Shown piece by piece: positions 26,385-35,810 of a DNA stretch of 64,000 nt. The stretch is from Embleya hyalina (GTDB lineage Bacteria > Actinomycetota > Actinomycetes > Streptomycetales > Streptomycetaceae). Made by a program: the position numbers and the translations under genes. The DNA is taken from positions 62,001 through 126,000 of the forward strand of contig NZ_BIFH01000044.1 in NCBI RefSeq assembly GCF_003967355.1, read 5' to 3'. How positions within the stretch are numbered: position 1 is the stretch's first letter; each line of letters begins with the position of its first letter. The notes under the pieces are model-generated. The model saw only the letters and a program-made list of their open reading frames with translations, ran no database searches and was not told the DNA's origin.

Positions 26385-27533
26385 ATGGCGCGTTCGGTGT
26401 TGTTCGTGCACGGGACCGGGGTGAGGGCGAAGAGTTTCGACGAGACCATGGGCGTGTTGTCCGGGGTCTTCGCGGAGCGCTTCCGGGACGTGCGGTTCAG
26501 GGGTTGCTATTGGGCGGACGCGGAGGGCGCGAGTTCGGCGAGCCAGGCCTCCGTGCCGGGCTACGAGACCTCCGGCGGCGGGATCGCGGATCCCGAGGAC
26601 GAGCAGCCGGCGATGTGGCGGGTGCTGTACACCGACCCCTGGCGGGAGTTGCGGCTCCTGGGCCTGCAGAAGGCGACCGCGAGGCGTGCCGGCCCCAGGG
26701 CCGAGCCCGCCGAGCAGGTGTTCCTGCGAGGGATCCAGCAATGGGAGCCGTCACCGGACCTGCGGAAGACGCTGACCGGATACGGGCTTTCGGCCGCGTT
26801 CGACGAGGCGCTCGCGCGGGTGCGGGCGTCGGCGGAGTTGCGGGCGGCGGCGAAGACCGCGGAGATCGACGCGCACGCCCACCGGTACGTGGTGGCGCGG
26901 GCGTTGGTCGCGTACGCGATCGTGGCCCTGGGGGAGGCGCCGGCGCCGACCGGTGCCGGACGCAACGTGGTGCTCGAGGCCGTCGCGCGGGACCTGGACG
27001 CGATCCGCAAGAAGGTCCCGGGATGGGTGCAGGACCTGGGCACCCTGTATCTGCGGTCACGCCGCGGCAAGCACATCGACGCGATCACCCGGATGCTGGG
27101 GGACATCCTGCGGTACCAGGCGCACGGCGAAGGACTGCACGAGTTGATCGCGCGGTCGGTGGACGACGTGCCCGGCGACGGCCCGGTCACCCTGCTCGGG
27201 CACAGCCTCGGCGGCATCGCGTGCGTGGACCTGCTGGCGACGGAACCACCCGAGCGTGTCGACCGGTTGATCACCGTGGGATCCCAGGCCGGCTACTTCC
27301 ACGAGATCGGTGCGCTGCGCAGCGTGGAGGCGCCCGCCGGGCTGCCCGAACACTTCCCCCGCAGGTGGCTCAACATCCACGATCCGCAGGACATGCTGTC
27401 CTACCCGGCCTCGGTGTTCGGCCCGTGGGTGACCGACGTGCAGGTCTCCAACGGGCAGCCTTTCCCGACGTCCCACAGCGCCTACTGGGGAAACCCGCAC
27501 GTGTGGGAGGCGGCGGCGTCGTGGATTGGCTGA
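26385..27533 (+). CDS. alpha/beta hydrolase (lipase/esterase-like), candidate effector
   Basis: 382 residues. SVLFVHGTGVRAKSF at the N-terminus gives the oxyanion HGTG motif. TLLGHSLGGIACVDLL holds the nucleophile elbow GHSLG with Ser274. An Asp is likely in LNIHDPQDMLSYPA and a His in TSHSAYWGNPHVW, completing a Ser-Asp-His triad. No signal peptide, so it is cytosolic. A strong GGGGGGAGG site precedes ATG 26385. It overlaps the caspase-like gene by 13 bases, implying translational coupling. In this setting it may attack membrane lipid or another ester once activated; substrate unknown. Confidence 0.85.
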   Translation: MARSVLFVHGTGVRAKSFDETMGVLSGVFAERFRDVRFRGCYWADAEGASSASQASVPGYETSGGGIADPEDEQPAMWRVLYTDPWRELRLLGLQKATARRAGPRAEPAEQVFLRGIQQWEPSPDLRKTLTGYGLSAAFDEALARVRASAELRAAAKTAEIDAHAHRYVVARALVAYAIVALGEAPAPTGAGRNVVLEAVARDLDAIRKKVPGWVQDLGTLYLRSRRGKHIDAITRMLGDILRYQAHGEGLHELIARSVDDVPGDGPVTLLGHSLGGIACVDLLATEPPERVDRLITVGSQAGYFHEIGALRSVEAPAGLPEHFPRRWLNIHDPQDMLSYPASVFGPWVTDVQVSNGQPFPTSHSAYWGNPHVWEAAASWIG

Positions 27534-29872
27534 ACGAGACGTTCGGTCCGGTCGATCCCGAGCGAGTACACGCCGTCGTCGTCGGGCTGGAGAAGTACAC
27601 CGACACCGCGTGGAACCTGCGCGGCCCGCACTCGGACGCGACCCGCTTCACCGACTGGCTCCTCGCCCGCGGAGTGCCACCGAGGCAGATCCATCGGTGG
27701 TCCTCCACGCTGCCCCCCGCGGCCGGTGTCGTCTCGCCGAACGGGTCGACCCCACACCCGGTGACGGTGCGCGAGGCGACCGATCTCGACCTCATCCTCG
27801 AGACGTTCGTCTCCACACTGGCGGGCATCCCGGTCGAGGACGGCGACCTGCTGTGGGTCTTCTGGGGCGGCCACGGCGCGATGGACGGCGAGCAACGACG
27901 CATCCTGTACGGGCCCGCCGCCGGTCCGGGCGTCGGCGGGGCGGTCGTCGTCGAGGAACTCGCGTTGCTCCTGTCGTCCGATCGCGTCCCGGCGTTCCCC
28001 CGGCAACTGATCATGGTCGACGCGTGTGCGACGTTCCTGTCCGAGGACGAACTCTCCTCGTTGATGACGCGCCGGATCGATGTCGGTGCGCCGCGCGGAG
28101 ACCTGAAACAGTTCTTCCTCTTCTCCGCCGGACGTGGCCAGGGAGCCGGCGACAACCCCGGGCGCGAGGGTTTCTGCGGGGCCCTGCTGGACTGGCTCGA
28201 ACCCCAGGAGGACGGCGGACTGACGCCGAACCTCCTGGACATGTCCACATACATCCGCAAACACCTGGCGTCGGTTGCGGAAGCGGGCGGCCCCGGGCAC
28301 GAACCCGCCCTGTTCTACCTCAGCTACGGACCCGGGTACGAACACCACGAACTCCTGTCCGGCCCGGGCGCCCCCGACCCGGCCCACCTCGAGATGCTCG
28401 CCCTGATGCTGCGCTCGCCCGGGATGCCCCGCGACCTGGAACCGCTCGCCGACGCCGTCGCCGGCCAGTGCCGCGTTACCATCCCGCGCCAGCGCCGCCC
28501 CATGGCGGCACGGGCCCTGGCCGCGATCGTGCTCGGCGTGCCCAGGGCCGTGCCGGCGTTGATCGAGGAACTGCGGCTCGGCGGCAGTCACGACGCGGCC
28601 ACCACGATCACGACGTGCGAGGTGCCGTCGCCGTTCCTGTTGTCGCCCGCCGAACACCGGGCGCTCCTCGAGGTCCTGCGGGCCGTCGAACCCTTGCAGG
28701 GCTGGGAGGCCGACGCCGTTCTCAAGGCCTCCCTGCGGTATCACGCGCTCTCGCCGCAACCCCGGTGCGACGGCGACGCCCCCTACCCGGGAGCGGCACC
28801 CGCCCGAGGCGACGGCTTCGGCGAGTGGGTCGTGAAGCTGTGCGCCCACCTGGAGACGTTCGGCACCCCGGATCCCGGACTCGGCAGACTGCCGCACCTG
28901 TTGCGGTTCACCGAGTACCTGGCGGTGGTGAGCGCGTCCCAGACCAAAAGGTTGCACGGATGGGGTGCCCGAGTCACCGAGCGTCTGGGCATCGACGTGC
29001 GGGAGCTCACGAGCCACCGCCACCTCGTCCAGGAGTGGGACCGCGGCCGGGAACGCAAAAGGGCCACCCCGCGTGTCGTGGTGCGCCTGCGTACGGAACG
29101 CCCGCCCGGACCGGTGGTTCCCGGCAGCTATTCCTCCACGATCTGGACCGATCGCGGCCAAGGGGAACTCGACCTGGTCCATACGGCGACGGGCTGCTCC
29201 GACGCCGAGGTGGTGCGGGACATCAACAAGGCGGTCGACCACGTCCTGGGTGGGGACCGCGCGAACGCCTCGGACGCCGTCATCGAATGTCTGGTTCCGT
29301 TCACGGAGTTCGGCACGCGCCCCGACACCTGGGACGGAGCCCCGGCCACGGGCAGCCCCTTGCCGCAGATCCTGGGCGTGGACCACCCGGTGGTGCTGCG
29401 CTACGAAGGCGCCCACCCCAGCTCGGCCGAAGCCCGCAGACGCTCGCTCGATGACCGGTGGGACGCGCGCCACCAGGACGCGTACGTCGTCCCCCTCCCA
29501 CCGACGTCGACGCTCGCGACCGACCCCAGGACCGCGGCCTACGGTGCGCTGCGCGAACACCCCACGACCGCCCGGGCGAAGGTCCTCGCCGCGCCCCGGC
29601 ACCGCCTGGACGTCGCCCGCGTCGCCGCCGAGGTCGGGTGCCCGGTCGTGGTGTGGGACGCCCGGGCCCTCGAAGGCGTTCCCGAGGATCACTTCGACCC
29701 GCTGCCCCTCGCCGGGAACCCCTTCGAACTCCCCGAACAACTGCGCGTGTACCGCGCCGGCGCGCTCACCGACGCTGCGGCCCCCGACTACGTGCTGATG
29801 CTCGAAGACCCCAGCCGGGCCCTGCCCGAAACGCTCGTCCAGACCGCCCTTCCAGACGCGACGATGGAGTAG
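27521..29872 (+). CDS. caspase-like peptidase fused to VMAP-like C-terminal region
   Basis: 783 residues. The first 250 form a caspase (C14) fold: HAVVVGLEKYTDTAWNLRGP, His118 in WVFWGGHGAMDG, Cys169 in LIMVDACATFL, giving the His-Cys dyad. A helical middle part (about 285-400) may be an effector-associated adaptor. Residues about 515-783 (TIWTDRGQGELDLVHTATGC, DAYVVPLPPTSTLA, GNPFELPEQLRVYRAGALT) fit the C-terminal domain of VMAP, the vWA-MoxR-associated protein of ternary conflict systems. GTG 27521 lies ten bases after GGGAGG, inside the hydrolase gene. The next gene is MoxR. Likely a protease effector held inactive until the complex is triggered. Confidence 0.85.
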   Translation: MDWLNETFGPVDPERVHAVVVGLEKYTDTAWNLRGPHSDATRFTDWLLARGVPPRQIHRWSSTLPPAAGVVSPNGSTPHPVTVREATDLDLILETFVSTLAGIPVEDGDLLWVFWGGHGAMDGEQRRILYGPAAGPGVGGAVVVEELALLLSSDRVPAFPRQLIMVDACATFLSEDELSSLMTRRIDVGAPRGDLKQFFLFSAGRGQGAGDNPGREGFCGALLDWLEPQEDGGLTPNLLDMSTYIRKHLASVAEAGGPGHEPALFYLSYGPGYEHHELLSGPGAPDPAHLEMLALMLRSPGMPRDLEPLADAVAGQCRVTIPRQRRPMAARALAAIVLGVPRAVPALIEELRLGGSHDAATTITTCEVPSPFLLSPAEHRALLEVLRAVEPLQGWEADAVLKASLRYHALSPQPRCDGDAPYPGAAPARGDGFGEWVVKLCAHLETFGTPDPGLGRLPHLLRFTEYLAVVSASQTKRLHGWGARVTERLGIDVRELTSHRHLVQEWDRGRERKRATPRVVVRLRTERPPGPVVPGSYSSTIWTDRGQGELDLVHTATGCSDAEVVRDINKAVDHVLGGDRANASDAVIECLVPFTEFGTRPDTWDGAPATGSPLPQILGVDHPVVLRYEGAHPSSAEARRRSLDDRWDARHQDAYVVPLPPTSTLATDPRTAAYGALREHPTTARAKVLAAPRHRLDVARVAAEVGCPVVVWDARALEGVPEDHFDPLPLAGNPFELPEQLRVYRAGALTDAAAPDYVLMLEDPSRALPETLVQTALPDATME

Positions 29873-29875
29873 CCG

Positions 29876-30910
29876 ATGACCACCACCCCACCCTCGGCGC
29901 AGGAGGCGACGCCGCCGGACGACGAATGGACACTGTTCCACGGGGACGGGCGCCCCCGACCACGCACGTCGATGCCCGCCGCGCCTCCCTGGCGCCGTTT
30001 CGCCGGTCGCCGGGCCGGGAGCGACACCGCAACTGCGGACCCCACCCCGGGCGACGGCGAGTCCGGGAAGAACGGGTTCGGGCGCTCGTACATCATCGGC
30101 CCCGAGGAGATCGACGTCGTCAACGCCGCATTGCACCTACGGCGCCCCCTCCTGGTCACCGGTCACCCCGGCACCGGCAAGTCGTCCCTGGCCCGGGCCA
30201 TCGCCCACGAACTCGTCTTAGGACCCGTCCTGCACTGGCCCGTCAACAGCCGCTCCTCCCTCCAGGAGGCGCTGTACCGCTACGACGCGATCGGCCGGTT
30301 ACAGCAACGCACCATCAGCGGCCCGGCGGAGTCCGACAACCGCGACATCGGCACCTACATCCGCCTCGGGCCCGTGGGGACCGCACTCGTGCCCTCCACC
30401 CGCCCTCGGGTCCTGTTGATCGACGAACTCGACAAAGGCGACATCGACCTTCCCAACGACCTGCTGACGGTCCTCGAGGAAGGCGCCTTCGACATCACCG
30501 AACTGTCCCGCCTGCCCGACCTGGTCGACCCGGTCAAGGTCCTGACCGCGGACCCCCACCAGCACGTCGAGGTACCCCGCGGCCAGGTCCACTGCACCGA
30601 GTTCCCCATCGTCGTGATCACCAGCAACGGCGAACGCGACTTCCCGCCGGCCTTCCGCCGGCGCTGCATCCCCCTGTATCTCCCCGAGCCCGGCGGCGAA
30701 CGCCTGCGCGACATCATCGAAGCCCACCTCGGCTCCGAGGCCGCCGACGAGGCCCACGACATCGTCACCGCGTTCCTCAACCGACGCAACAGCGGCGAAC
30801 TCGCCACCGACCAACTCCTCAACGCGGTGTTCCTGCGCCGCGGCGGCACGACGCTGGACCCGGAGAAACTGCTGCGCGTGGTCCTGCACCGCCTCAGCGG
30901 AGTCGTGTGA
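29876..30910 (+). CDS. MoxR-type AAA+ ATPase
   Basis: 344 residues. Walker A LLVTGHPGTGKSSLARAIA (about 92-110), Walker B RVLLIDELDKGDIDLPNDLL (about 178-197), and sensor/arginine-finger region VVITSNGERDFPPAFRRRC (about 246-264) define a MoxR/RavA-like AAA+ protein. These act as hexameric chaperones that remodel vWA-domain partners. It starts four bases after the caspase-VMAP stop and overlaps the next gene by four bases (GTGA), so the three must be made together. The N-terminal 50 residues are low-complexity. Confidence 0.93.
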   Translation: MTTTPPSAQEATPPDDEWTLFHGDGRPRPRTSMPAAPPWRRFAGRRAGSDTATADPTPGDGESGKNGFGRSYIIGPEEIDVVNAALHLRRPLLVTGHPGTGKSSLARAIAHELVLGPVLHWPVNSRSSLQEALYRYDAIGRLQQRTISGPAESDNRDIGTYIRLGPVGTALVPSTRPRVLLIDELDKGDIDLPNDLLTVLEEGAFDITELSRLPDLVDPVKVLTADPHQHVEVPRGQVHCTEFPIVVITSNGERDFPPAFRRRCIPLYLPEPGGERLRDIIEAHLGSEAADEAHDIVTAFLNRRNSGELATDQLLNAVFLRRGGTTLDPEKLLRVVLHRLSGVV

Positions 30911-33900
30911 CCGTGTTCGAAAAGATCCAGGCCATCCTGCGGACGCCCGACGACCCCCTCCTCGCGGAAGGAATCCTCGACACCCTGTGGCTCGCGGCCC
31001 GTCTCGGCCACGCCACCACGCCACTCGCGCGCCTGCACAACGTCCGCCCGTCCACGCCCCATCGCGCGGAAAGCCCGCCCGGCATCGACGCCCCGCCACG
31101 CCCGGCTCCCACCACGGGTCATACGGCGGTCCCCGCGATCGCGGTCCCGCCGCCCTTGCCCCGCCAACGCGGCCACGACGGCCCGGGAGGTCGCGGTGGG
31201 CGAACCCGGCCGGCCGTCCCCGTGTCACTGCCCAGCGAACGCCCGCTTTCCCGCGAGCTCGACATAGGCCAGGCGCTGCACGGCCTCAAACGCACCCGCC
31301 CCAGCCCGGTGCGCAACGTCCTCGACGAAATCGCCACCGCCGAGGCACTGGCCGCCGGGAACCCCCATCCCGTCCTGCGACCGGCCAAGGAACGCTGGCT
31401 GCGACTGGCCCTGGTCGTCGACGGCGGCCCCTCCATGCTGTTGTGGCGCCGCCTGACCACCCACCTGAGGCAGATCCTCGAACGCACCGGCGCGTTCCGT
31501 CACATCCAGGTCCACGGCCTGCTCCACCCCTCCTCCCGCAGCGAACCCCTGGCACTCGTGCGCCCGTTCGAGACCTCCGGGGTCGCCAAGAGCCCCCACG
31601 GCCTCGTCGACCCCTCCGGACAGACGATGGTCCTGCTGGTCACCGACGGCGCCGGCAACGGCTGGAAGGACGGTCGCATGCGGACCGTCGTCGACGACTG
31701 GGCACGCATCGGCCCCACCGCGGTCATCCAGACCCTGCCCTCGCAGCTGTGGGACGGATCGAGCCTGCGCGCCGCGCCGTGGCTCGTCCACGCGGAACAC
31801 CCCGGCAGCCCCAACACCGCGTGGCGAGTCACCCACCCCGCCCTCCCCATCGAGCACCCCGACGACCGTGCGCCCGTGCCGGTCCTGGACCTGACACCCG
31901 CAGCCCTGACCCGGTGGGCGCACGCCGTCACCGCCCGCCAGGAATGCGTCGAACTGCCCCTGTGGACCGACGTGGTCGCCGGCACCGGTGACATCGTCCC
32001 TCCCTCCCCCCGGGCCAGACTCGAGCATTTCGTCCGCGCCGCGTCCCCGGAGGCCAAACACCTGGCGGGTCACCTCGCCGCGATGGCACCCCTCACGATC
32101 CCCGTCATGGACCTCGTCCGCTCCGCCCTGTTCGGCGAGGCCGGCACGGTCCCCCTCGCCGAAGTCGTCCTGGCCGGACTCCTCAAGAGCTTCCACCCCC
32201 CGGACCACGCACGAGGTGCGATCGCCCCACCGGACCAGGCATTCACCTTCGACGACGACATCGGCCCGCTCCTCGCCGAAACCGTCCCCCCGCGAGCAGT
32301 CGGACAGTGCGCCGCCGCGATCTCGGCCCGCCTCGAGGAACTCGCCGGCAAGACACCCGGATTCCCTGCCTGGCTCTACGGACCCGGCGAAACCCCACCC
32401 CCCGGCGCGCCCTTCGCCGAGATCCGCAACGGCTCCGCGACACCACCCTCCGCGACACACGCACCTCGGCCCGGCAAACCCCTCGGCCCGTCCTGGACCC
32501 CCCACGTCCTTACTTCGCTTCCCCCGATCCATCACGACATGACCGGCCGCGGACCCGAGCTGAACCTGCTCCTCGATGCCCTGGCCCCCCACGACGACGA
32601 GAGCGAATCACAACCCCCGGAGTGCGTGCTCCTTCGCGGTCTACCCGGCGTCGGCAAGACAACCCTGGCCCTCACCGCGGCCCGCGTCGCCCAGGCACGA
32701 CGCTGGTTCGACACCTTCCTCACCCTCGACCTCCACGACGACGTCGCCCCCGCCCTCGAACGGCAGGCACTCGAAGCGCTCCTCGTCGCCCTGGGCATCC
32801 CCGACACGCGCATCCCTCACAGCACCGGACACCGCACGGACCTGTACCGCCGCACTCTGGCCACACTCGCCGACCAGGGTCGACGCGTCCTCGTGACCGT
32901 CGACAACGTGCTTCCCACCATCGACTGGGAACTCCTCCTCCCCGGCCGACCCCACCGACTCGTCCTCTGCGCGGAACAACCCGTCGCCGAGGGCCTCGTC
33001 CCGCAGATCACGCTCGACAGGCTCCTCCCGCCCGCGTCACTGGCCCTGATCGACGAATCCCTCAGAGCCGCCGACCCCCGCGACACACGCGTCGAAGAGC
33101 ACCCCGAGGACGCTCGCGCACTCGCCGCGCTCTGCGGACATCTGCCCCTGGCCCTACGCATCGCAGCGGGAAGACTCGTCGCGGAACCCAGGCAGCCCAT
33201 CGCCGACCTCGTCCACCGCATCCGACACACGAACACCTCGCACGCCACCGACACCGCGCTGACGGCCGTCCTCCACGAAAGCTACGGTCGCCTCACCGCG
33301 GACGAGGCCCTCACCTTTCGCCTGATGTCCGTCCACCCGGGACCCGACATCTCCCTCGAAGCGGCGATCGTCCTCCTGGACACCGCCCACGACACCGCCC
33401 GGCGCCGCCTACGCCGGCTCGTCGCCGCAGGCCTCCTCCACCTCGTCGCCACCCCGACGAGCAGCCCTCGCCTGGCCATGCACGACCTCGTACGGGCACA
33501 CGCCCAACACCTCCGCGACCACCTTTCGCCCTCACACCCCGCGGAACACACCACGGCGCAGCGGAGAATCCTTCGCTACTACGCCTCCGCCGCGGACACC
33601 GCGGTCCAACGACTGACCACGCACCAAGGGCTACACGCCCCGCAGGAGAAACGACCCGCCCCCGACGAGACCCGATCGACGCTCACCTGGCTCGATGCCG
33701 AACGCGCGTGCCTGATCGCCATGGTCCACGTCGCCGTCGACACGGGCGAGCACGTGGAACTCGCCCTCACCCTCGGCCCGTACCTCGAGCAACGCCGCCA
33801 CTTCGAGGACTGGCACACCGTCAGCACCATGGCCCGCGACTTCTACCGCCGCGTCAACGACACCCCCGCCGAAGCCGCCGCGTGGAACAACCTCGGACAG

Positions 33901-35307
33901 GCATTGCGCGGCCAACGCCGCTTCGACGAGTCGACCTCCGCACTCCAACGAGCCGAAGACCTCTTCGCACGGGTCGACGACCCCCGAGGCGAGGCCACCG
34001 CCGCGAACAACCTCGGCGTCACCCTCCATCTCCACCGCCGCCACACGGACGCCGTCGACGCCCTCGAGCGAGCCGCCCTCCTGCAGCGGCGCATCGACGA
34101 CCCCCACGGACTCGCCGACACCCTCAACAACCTGGGACTGGCCCTGTACGAACTCGGGCGATCCGACGAGGCTCGATCCGCACTCCTGGAGGCCGAACAC
34201 CTCGCCTTCGACAGTGGAGACACCCGAACACTCGCCTTCGCGGCCAACAACCTCGGCCTCGCCCTACGCCGCGCAGGCAACCTCGACGAAGCACTCGCCG
34301 CCCATCGTCGGGCCCTCGCCCTCCAACAACGACGAACCGACGACCAGCCCGCCCTTGCCCAAGCCCACGGAAACCTCGGACTCCTGCTCTGGGACATGGG
34401 CAGACATGAGGATGCCCTCCACGAACTCCGCCTCGCGCTCGAGCTCTTCACACACAGCGGCGACCGACACGGCCAAGCCATCGCATGGAACAACCTCGGA
34501 CTCGCCCTCACCGACACCCGACGCTTCGAGGAAGCCGCAGACGCCCACCAAAGCGCCTTCGAACTCTTCCGAAGCATGGCCGACACCCACGGTCAGGCGT
34601 CGGCACAAGACAATCGCGGCGTCACCCTCCGAAGGCTTGGACGACTTGACGAGGCCAGACACGCGCACACGCAAGCCGCCGACCTCTTCAGCCAAGCCGG
34701 CGATTACCACAGCCAGGCATGCGCCCTCGCGAACCTGGGCACCGCCCTGCTCGAATCCGACGACCTCGTCTCGGCCCACCGGGTCCAAGCCGACGCACAC
34801 CAGCTCTTCACACAATCCGGAGACCGCACCAACGAGGCGTTCGCCCTGGCCAATCTCTGCGGGACGCTCCTGCGCATGGGCGACATCGACGACGCCTCCA
34901 CCCACATGGCACGCGCCATCGAACTCCTGCGCGACGACTCGGATCGACACAACGAAGCGATCATCTGGCAAAAGCTCGCCCTCGTACTGCAGGCGACCGA
35001 TCGAGACGACGAGGCTCTCGCGGCCCATGAACAGGCCGTCCACGCCGCCCGCCTCTCGCGCGACCCACATCTCGAGGCGACCTTGACGGCGAACTACGCG
35101 ACCGCACAGGCACGAAGCGGCCACACCGACGAGGCCCTGACCCTCTTCGAGGCCGCCGAAGAGGCGTTCGCCCGAGCCGACGACCCCGTTTCAGCCCAAC
35201 GGATCGGAGATCTACGTGAGCAAACCCGGGCGCGGCACGTCGGACTCGTCGCCGTCGACGCCGCACGAGCCGACACACCGACACGCCAGGACGCCGGCGA
35301 TGACTAA
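30907..35307 (+). CDS. SAV_2336/vWA-like + NB-ARC ATPase + TPR protein
   Basis: 1466 residues. Residues about 160-480 match the SAV_2336 N-terminal family, with a vWA-like core: LRLALVVDGGPSMLLWRRLT (degenerate MIDAS) and TMVLLVTDGAGNGWKDGR. Residues about 555-890 are an NB-ARC/STAND switch: P-loop LLRGLPGVGKTTLALTAARV, Walker B RVLVTVDNVLPTIDW, GLPL-like GHLPLALRIAAG, and a winged-helix MHDLVRAHAQHL. From about 985 to 1435 run eleven 40-residue TPRs (repeating NNLGLAL). GTG 30907 overlaps the MoxR stop. The TPRs probably bind a trigger, the ATPase switches, and the vWA part couples to MoxR. I saw no frameshift. Confidence 0.9.
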   Translation: MTVFEKIQAILRTPDDPLLAEGILDTLWLAARLGHATTPLARLHNVRPSTPHRAESPPGIDAPPRPAPTTGHTAVPAIAVPPPLPRQRGHDGPGGRGGRTRPAVPVSLPSERPLSRELDIGQALHGLKRTRPSPVRNVLDEIATAEALAAGNPHPVLRPAKERWLRLALVVDGGPSMLLWRRLTTHLRQILERTGAFRHIQVHGLLHPSSRSEPLALVRPFETSGVAKSPHGLVDPSGQTMVLLVTDGAGNGWKDGRMRTVVDDWARIGPTAVIQTLPSQLWDGSSLRAAPWLVHAEHPGSPNTAWRVTHPALPIEHPDDRAPVPVLDLTPAALTRWAHAVTARQECVELPLWTDVVAGTGDIVPPSPRARLEHFVRAASPEAKHLAGHLAAMAPLTIPVMDLVRSALFGEAGTVPLAEVVLAGLLKSFHPPDHARGAIAPPDQAFTFDDDIGPLLAETVPPRAVGQCAAAISARLEELAGKTPGFPAWLYGPGETPPPGAPFAEIRNGSATPPSATHAPRPGKPLGPSWTPHVLTSLPPIHHDMTGRGPELNLLLDALAPHDDESESQPPECVLLRGLPGVGKTTLALTAARVAQARRWFDTFLTLDLHDDVAPALERQALEALLVALGIPDTRIPHSTGHRTDLYRRTLATLADQGRRVLVTVDNVLPTIDWELLLPGRPHRLVLCAEQPVAEGLVPQITLDRLLPPASLALIDESLRAADPRDTRVEEHPEDARALAALCGHLPLALRIAAGRLVAEPRQPIADLVHRIRHTNTSHATDTALTAVLHESYGRLTADEALTFRLMSVHPGPDISLEAAIVLLDTAHDTARRRLRRLVAAGLLHLVATPTSSPRLAMHDLVRAHAQHLRDHLSPSHPAEHTTAQRRILRYYASAADTAVQRLTTHQGLHAPQEKRPAPDETRSTLTWLDAERACLIAMVHVAVDTGEHVELALTLGPYLEQRRHFEDWHTVSTMARDFYRRVNDTPAEAAAWNNLGQALRGQRRFDESTSALQRAEDLFARVDDPRGEATAANNLGVTLHLHRRHTDAVDALERAALLQRRIDDPHGLADTLNNLGLALYELGRSDEARSALLEAEHLAFDSGDTRTLAFAANNLGLALRRAGNLDEALAAHRRALALQQRRTDDQPALAQAHGNLGLLLWDMGRHEDALHELRLALELFTHSGDRHGQAIAWNNLGLALTDTRRFEEAADAHQSAFELFRSMADTHGQASAQDNRGVTLRRLGRLDEARHAHTQAADLFSQAGDYHSQACALANLGTALLESDDLVSAHRVQADAHQLFTQSGDRTNEAFALANLCGTLLRMGDIDDASTHMARAIELLRDDSDRHNEAIIWQKLALVLQATDRDDEALAAHEQAVHAARLSRDPHLEATLTANYATAQARSGHTDEALTLFEAAEEAFARADDPVSAQRIGDLREQTRARHVGLVAVDAARADTPTRQDAGDD

Positions 35308-35372
35308 AGACGGCGTAAATCGTTGTGGTCACCGTGCCACCGCTCGGGCACAGTTGACGAAGGGGTGATGTG

Positions 35373-35810
35373 ATGGATCCGATCTCCACGCCGCTGCTCG
35401 CAGCCTTGGCAGCAGGCCGCCTGAGTCGTCGGGGTTGGCTGCTCCTTGCAAACCTCGTCGCCACGCCGCCCGCGTCGGCAGTCGCCCTGACCGCGACCGC
35501 GTTCGTGTCCTATCGACGAGCCAAGGCCGCGCTCGACGACCTCCAGGACGATCCCCACCTCGACCGGGCGCAACGGCTGGAGCAGGCATTGCAGGCTCGT
35601 GTGGCCGCGGACCCGACCTTCAGGAACGACATCGCGGCCTGGGCCGCGGTGGTCCGGACCGACCTGGCACAAAATCCCGATATCGCTCGCGAACTCAAGA
35701 GCGAGCGCACACCCGCGGACGAGATGCACACGAGCTACGAAGTGCACTTCGATTTCAGACATCCGACGTTCCATGGTCAGGTCGTCAACGGAGTTCACCA
35801 AGTCCGCTGA
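35373..35810 (+). CDS. small protein with C-terminal amyloid-signalling-like motif
   Basis: 145 residues. A hydrophobic helix (WLLLANLVATPPASAVALTA, residues about 23-42) is followed by a charged helical region and the terminal segment YEVHFDFRHPTFHGQVVNG, then VHQVR. That tail resembles RHIM/PP-like bacterial amyloid signalling motifs (a FxGxVV-x-GV-x-Q pattern) found in NLR-associated small proteins. ATG 35373 follows GAAGGGG by seven bases. It lies 65 bases after the TPR protein and is probably the last gene of the operon. A matching motif was not found in the other four proteins, so the role is open. Confidence 0.65.
   Translation: MDPISTPLLAALAAGRLSRRGWLLLANLVATPPASAVALTATAFVSYRRAKAALDDLQDDPHLDRAQRLEQALQARVAADPTFRNDIAAWAAVVRTDLAQNPDIARELKSERTPADEMHTSYEVHFDFRHPTFHGQVVNGVHQVR

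Noticed and set aside
27482-30136. 884-codon minus frame opposite caspase-VMAP
   Set aside because: Antisense shadow with biased composition and no motifs.
32307-34409. 700-codon plus frame inside the TPR gene
   Set aside because: Arg/Pro-rich out-of-frame shadow of the NB-ARC/TPR protein.
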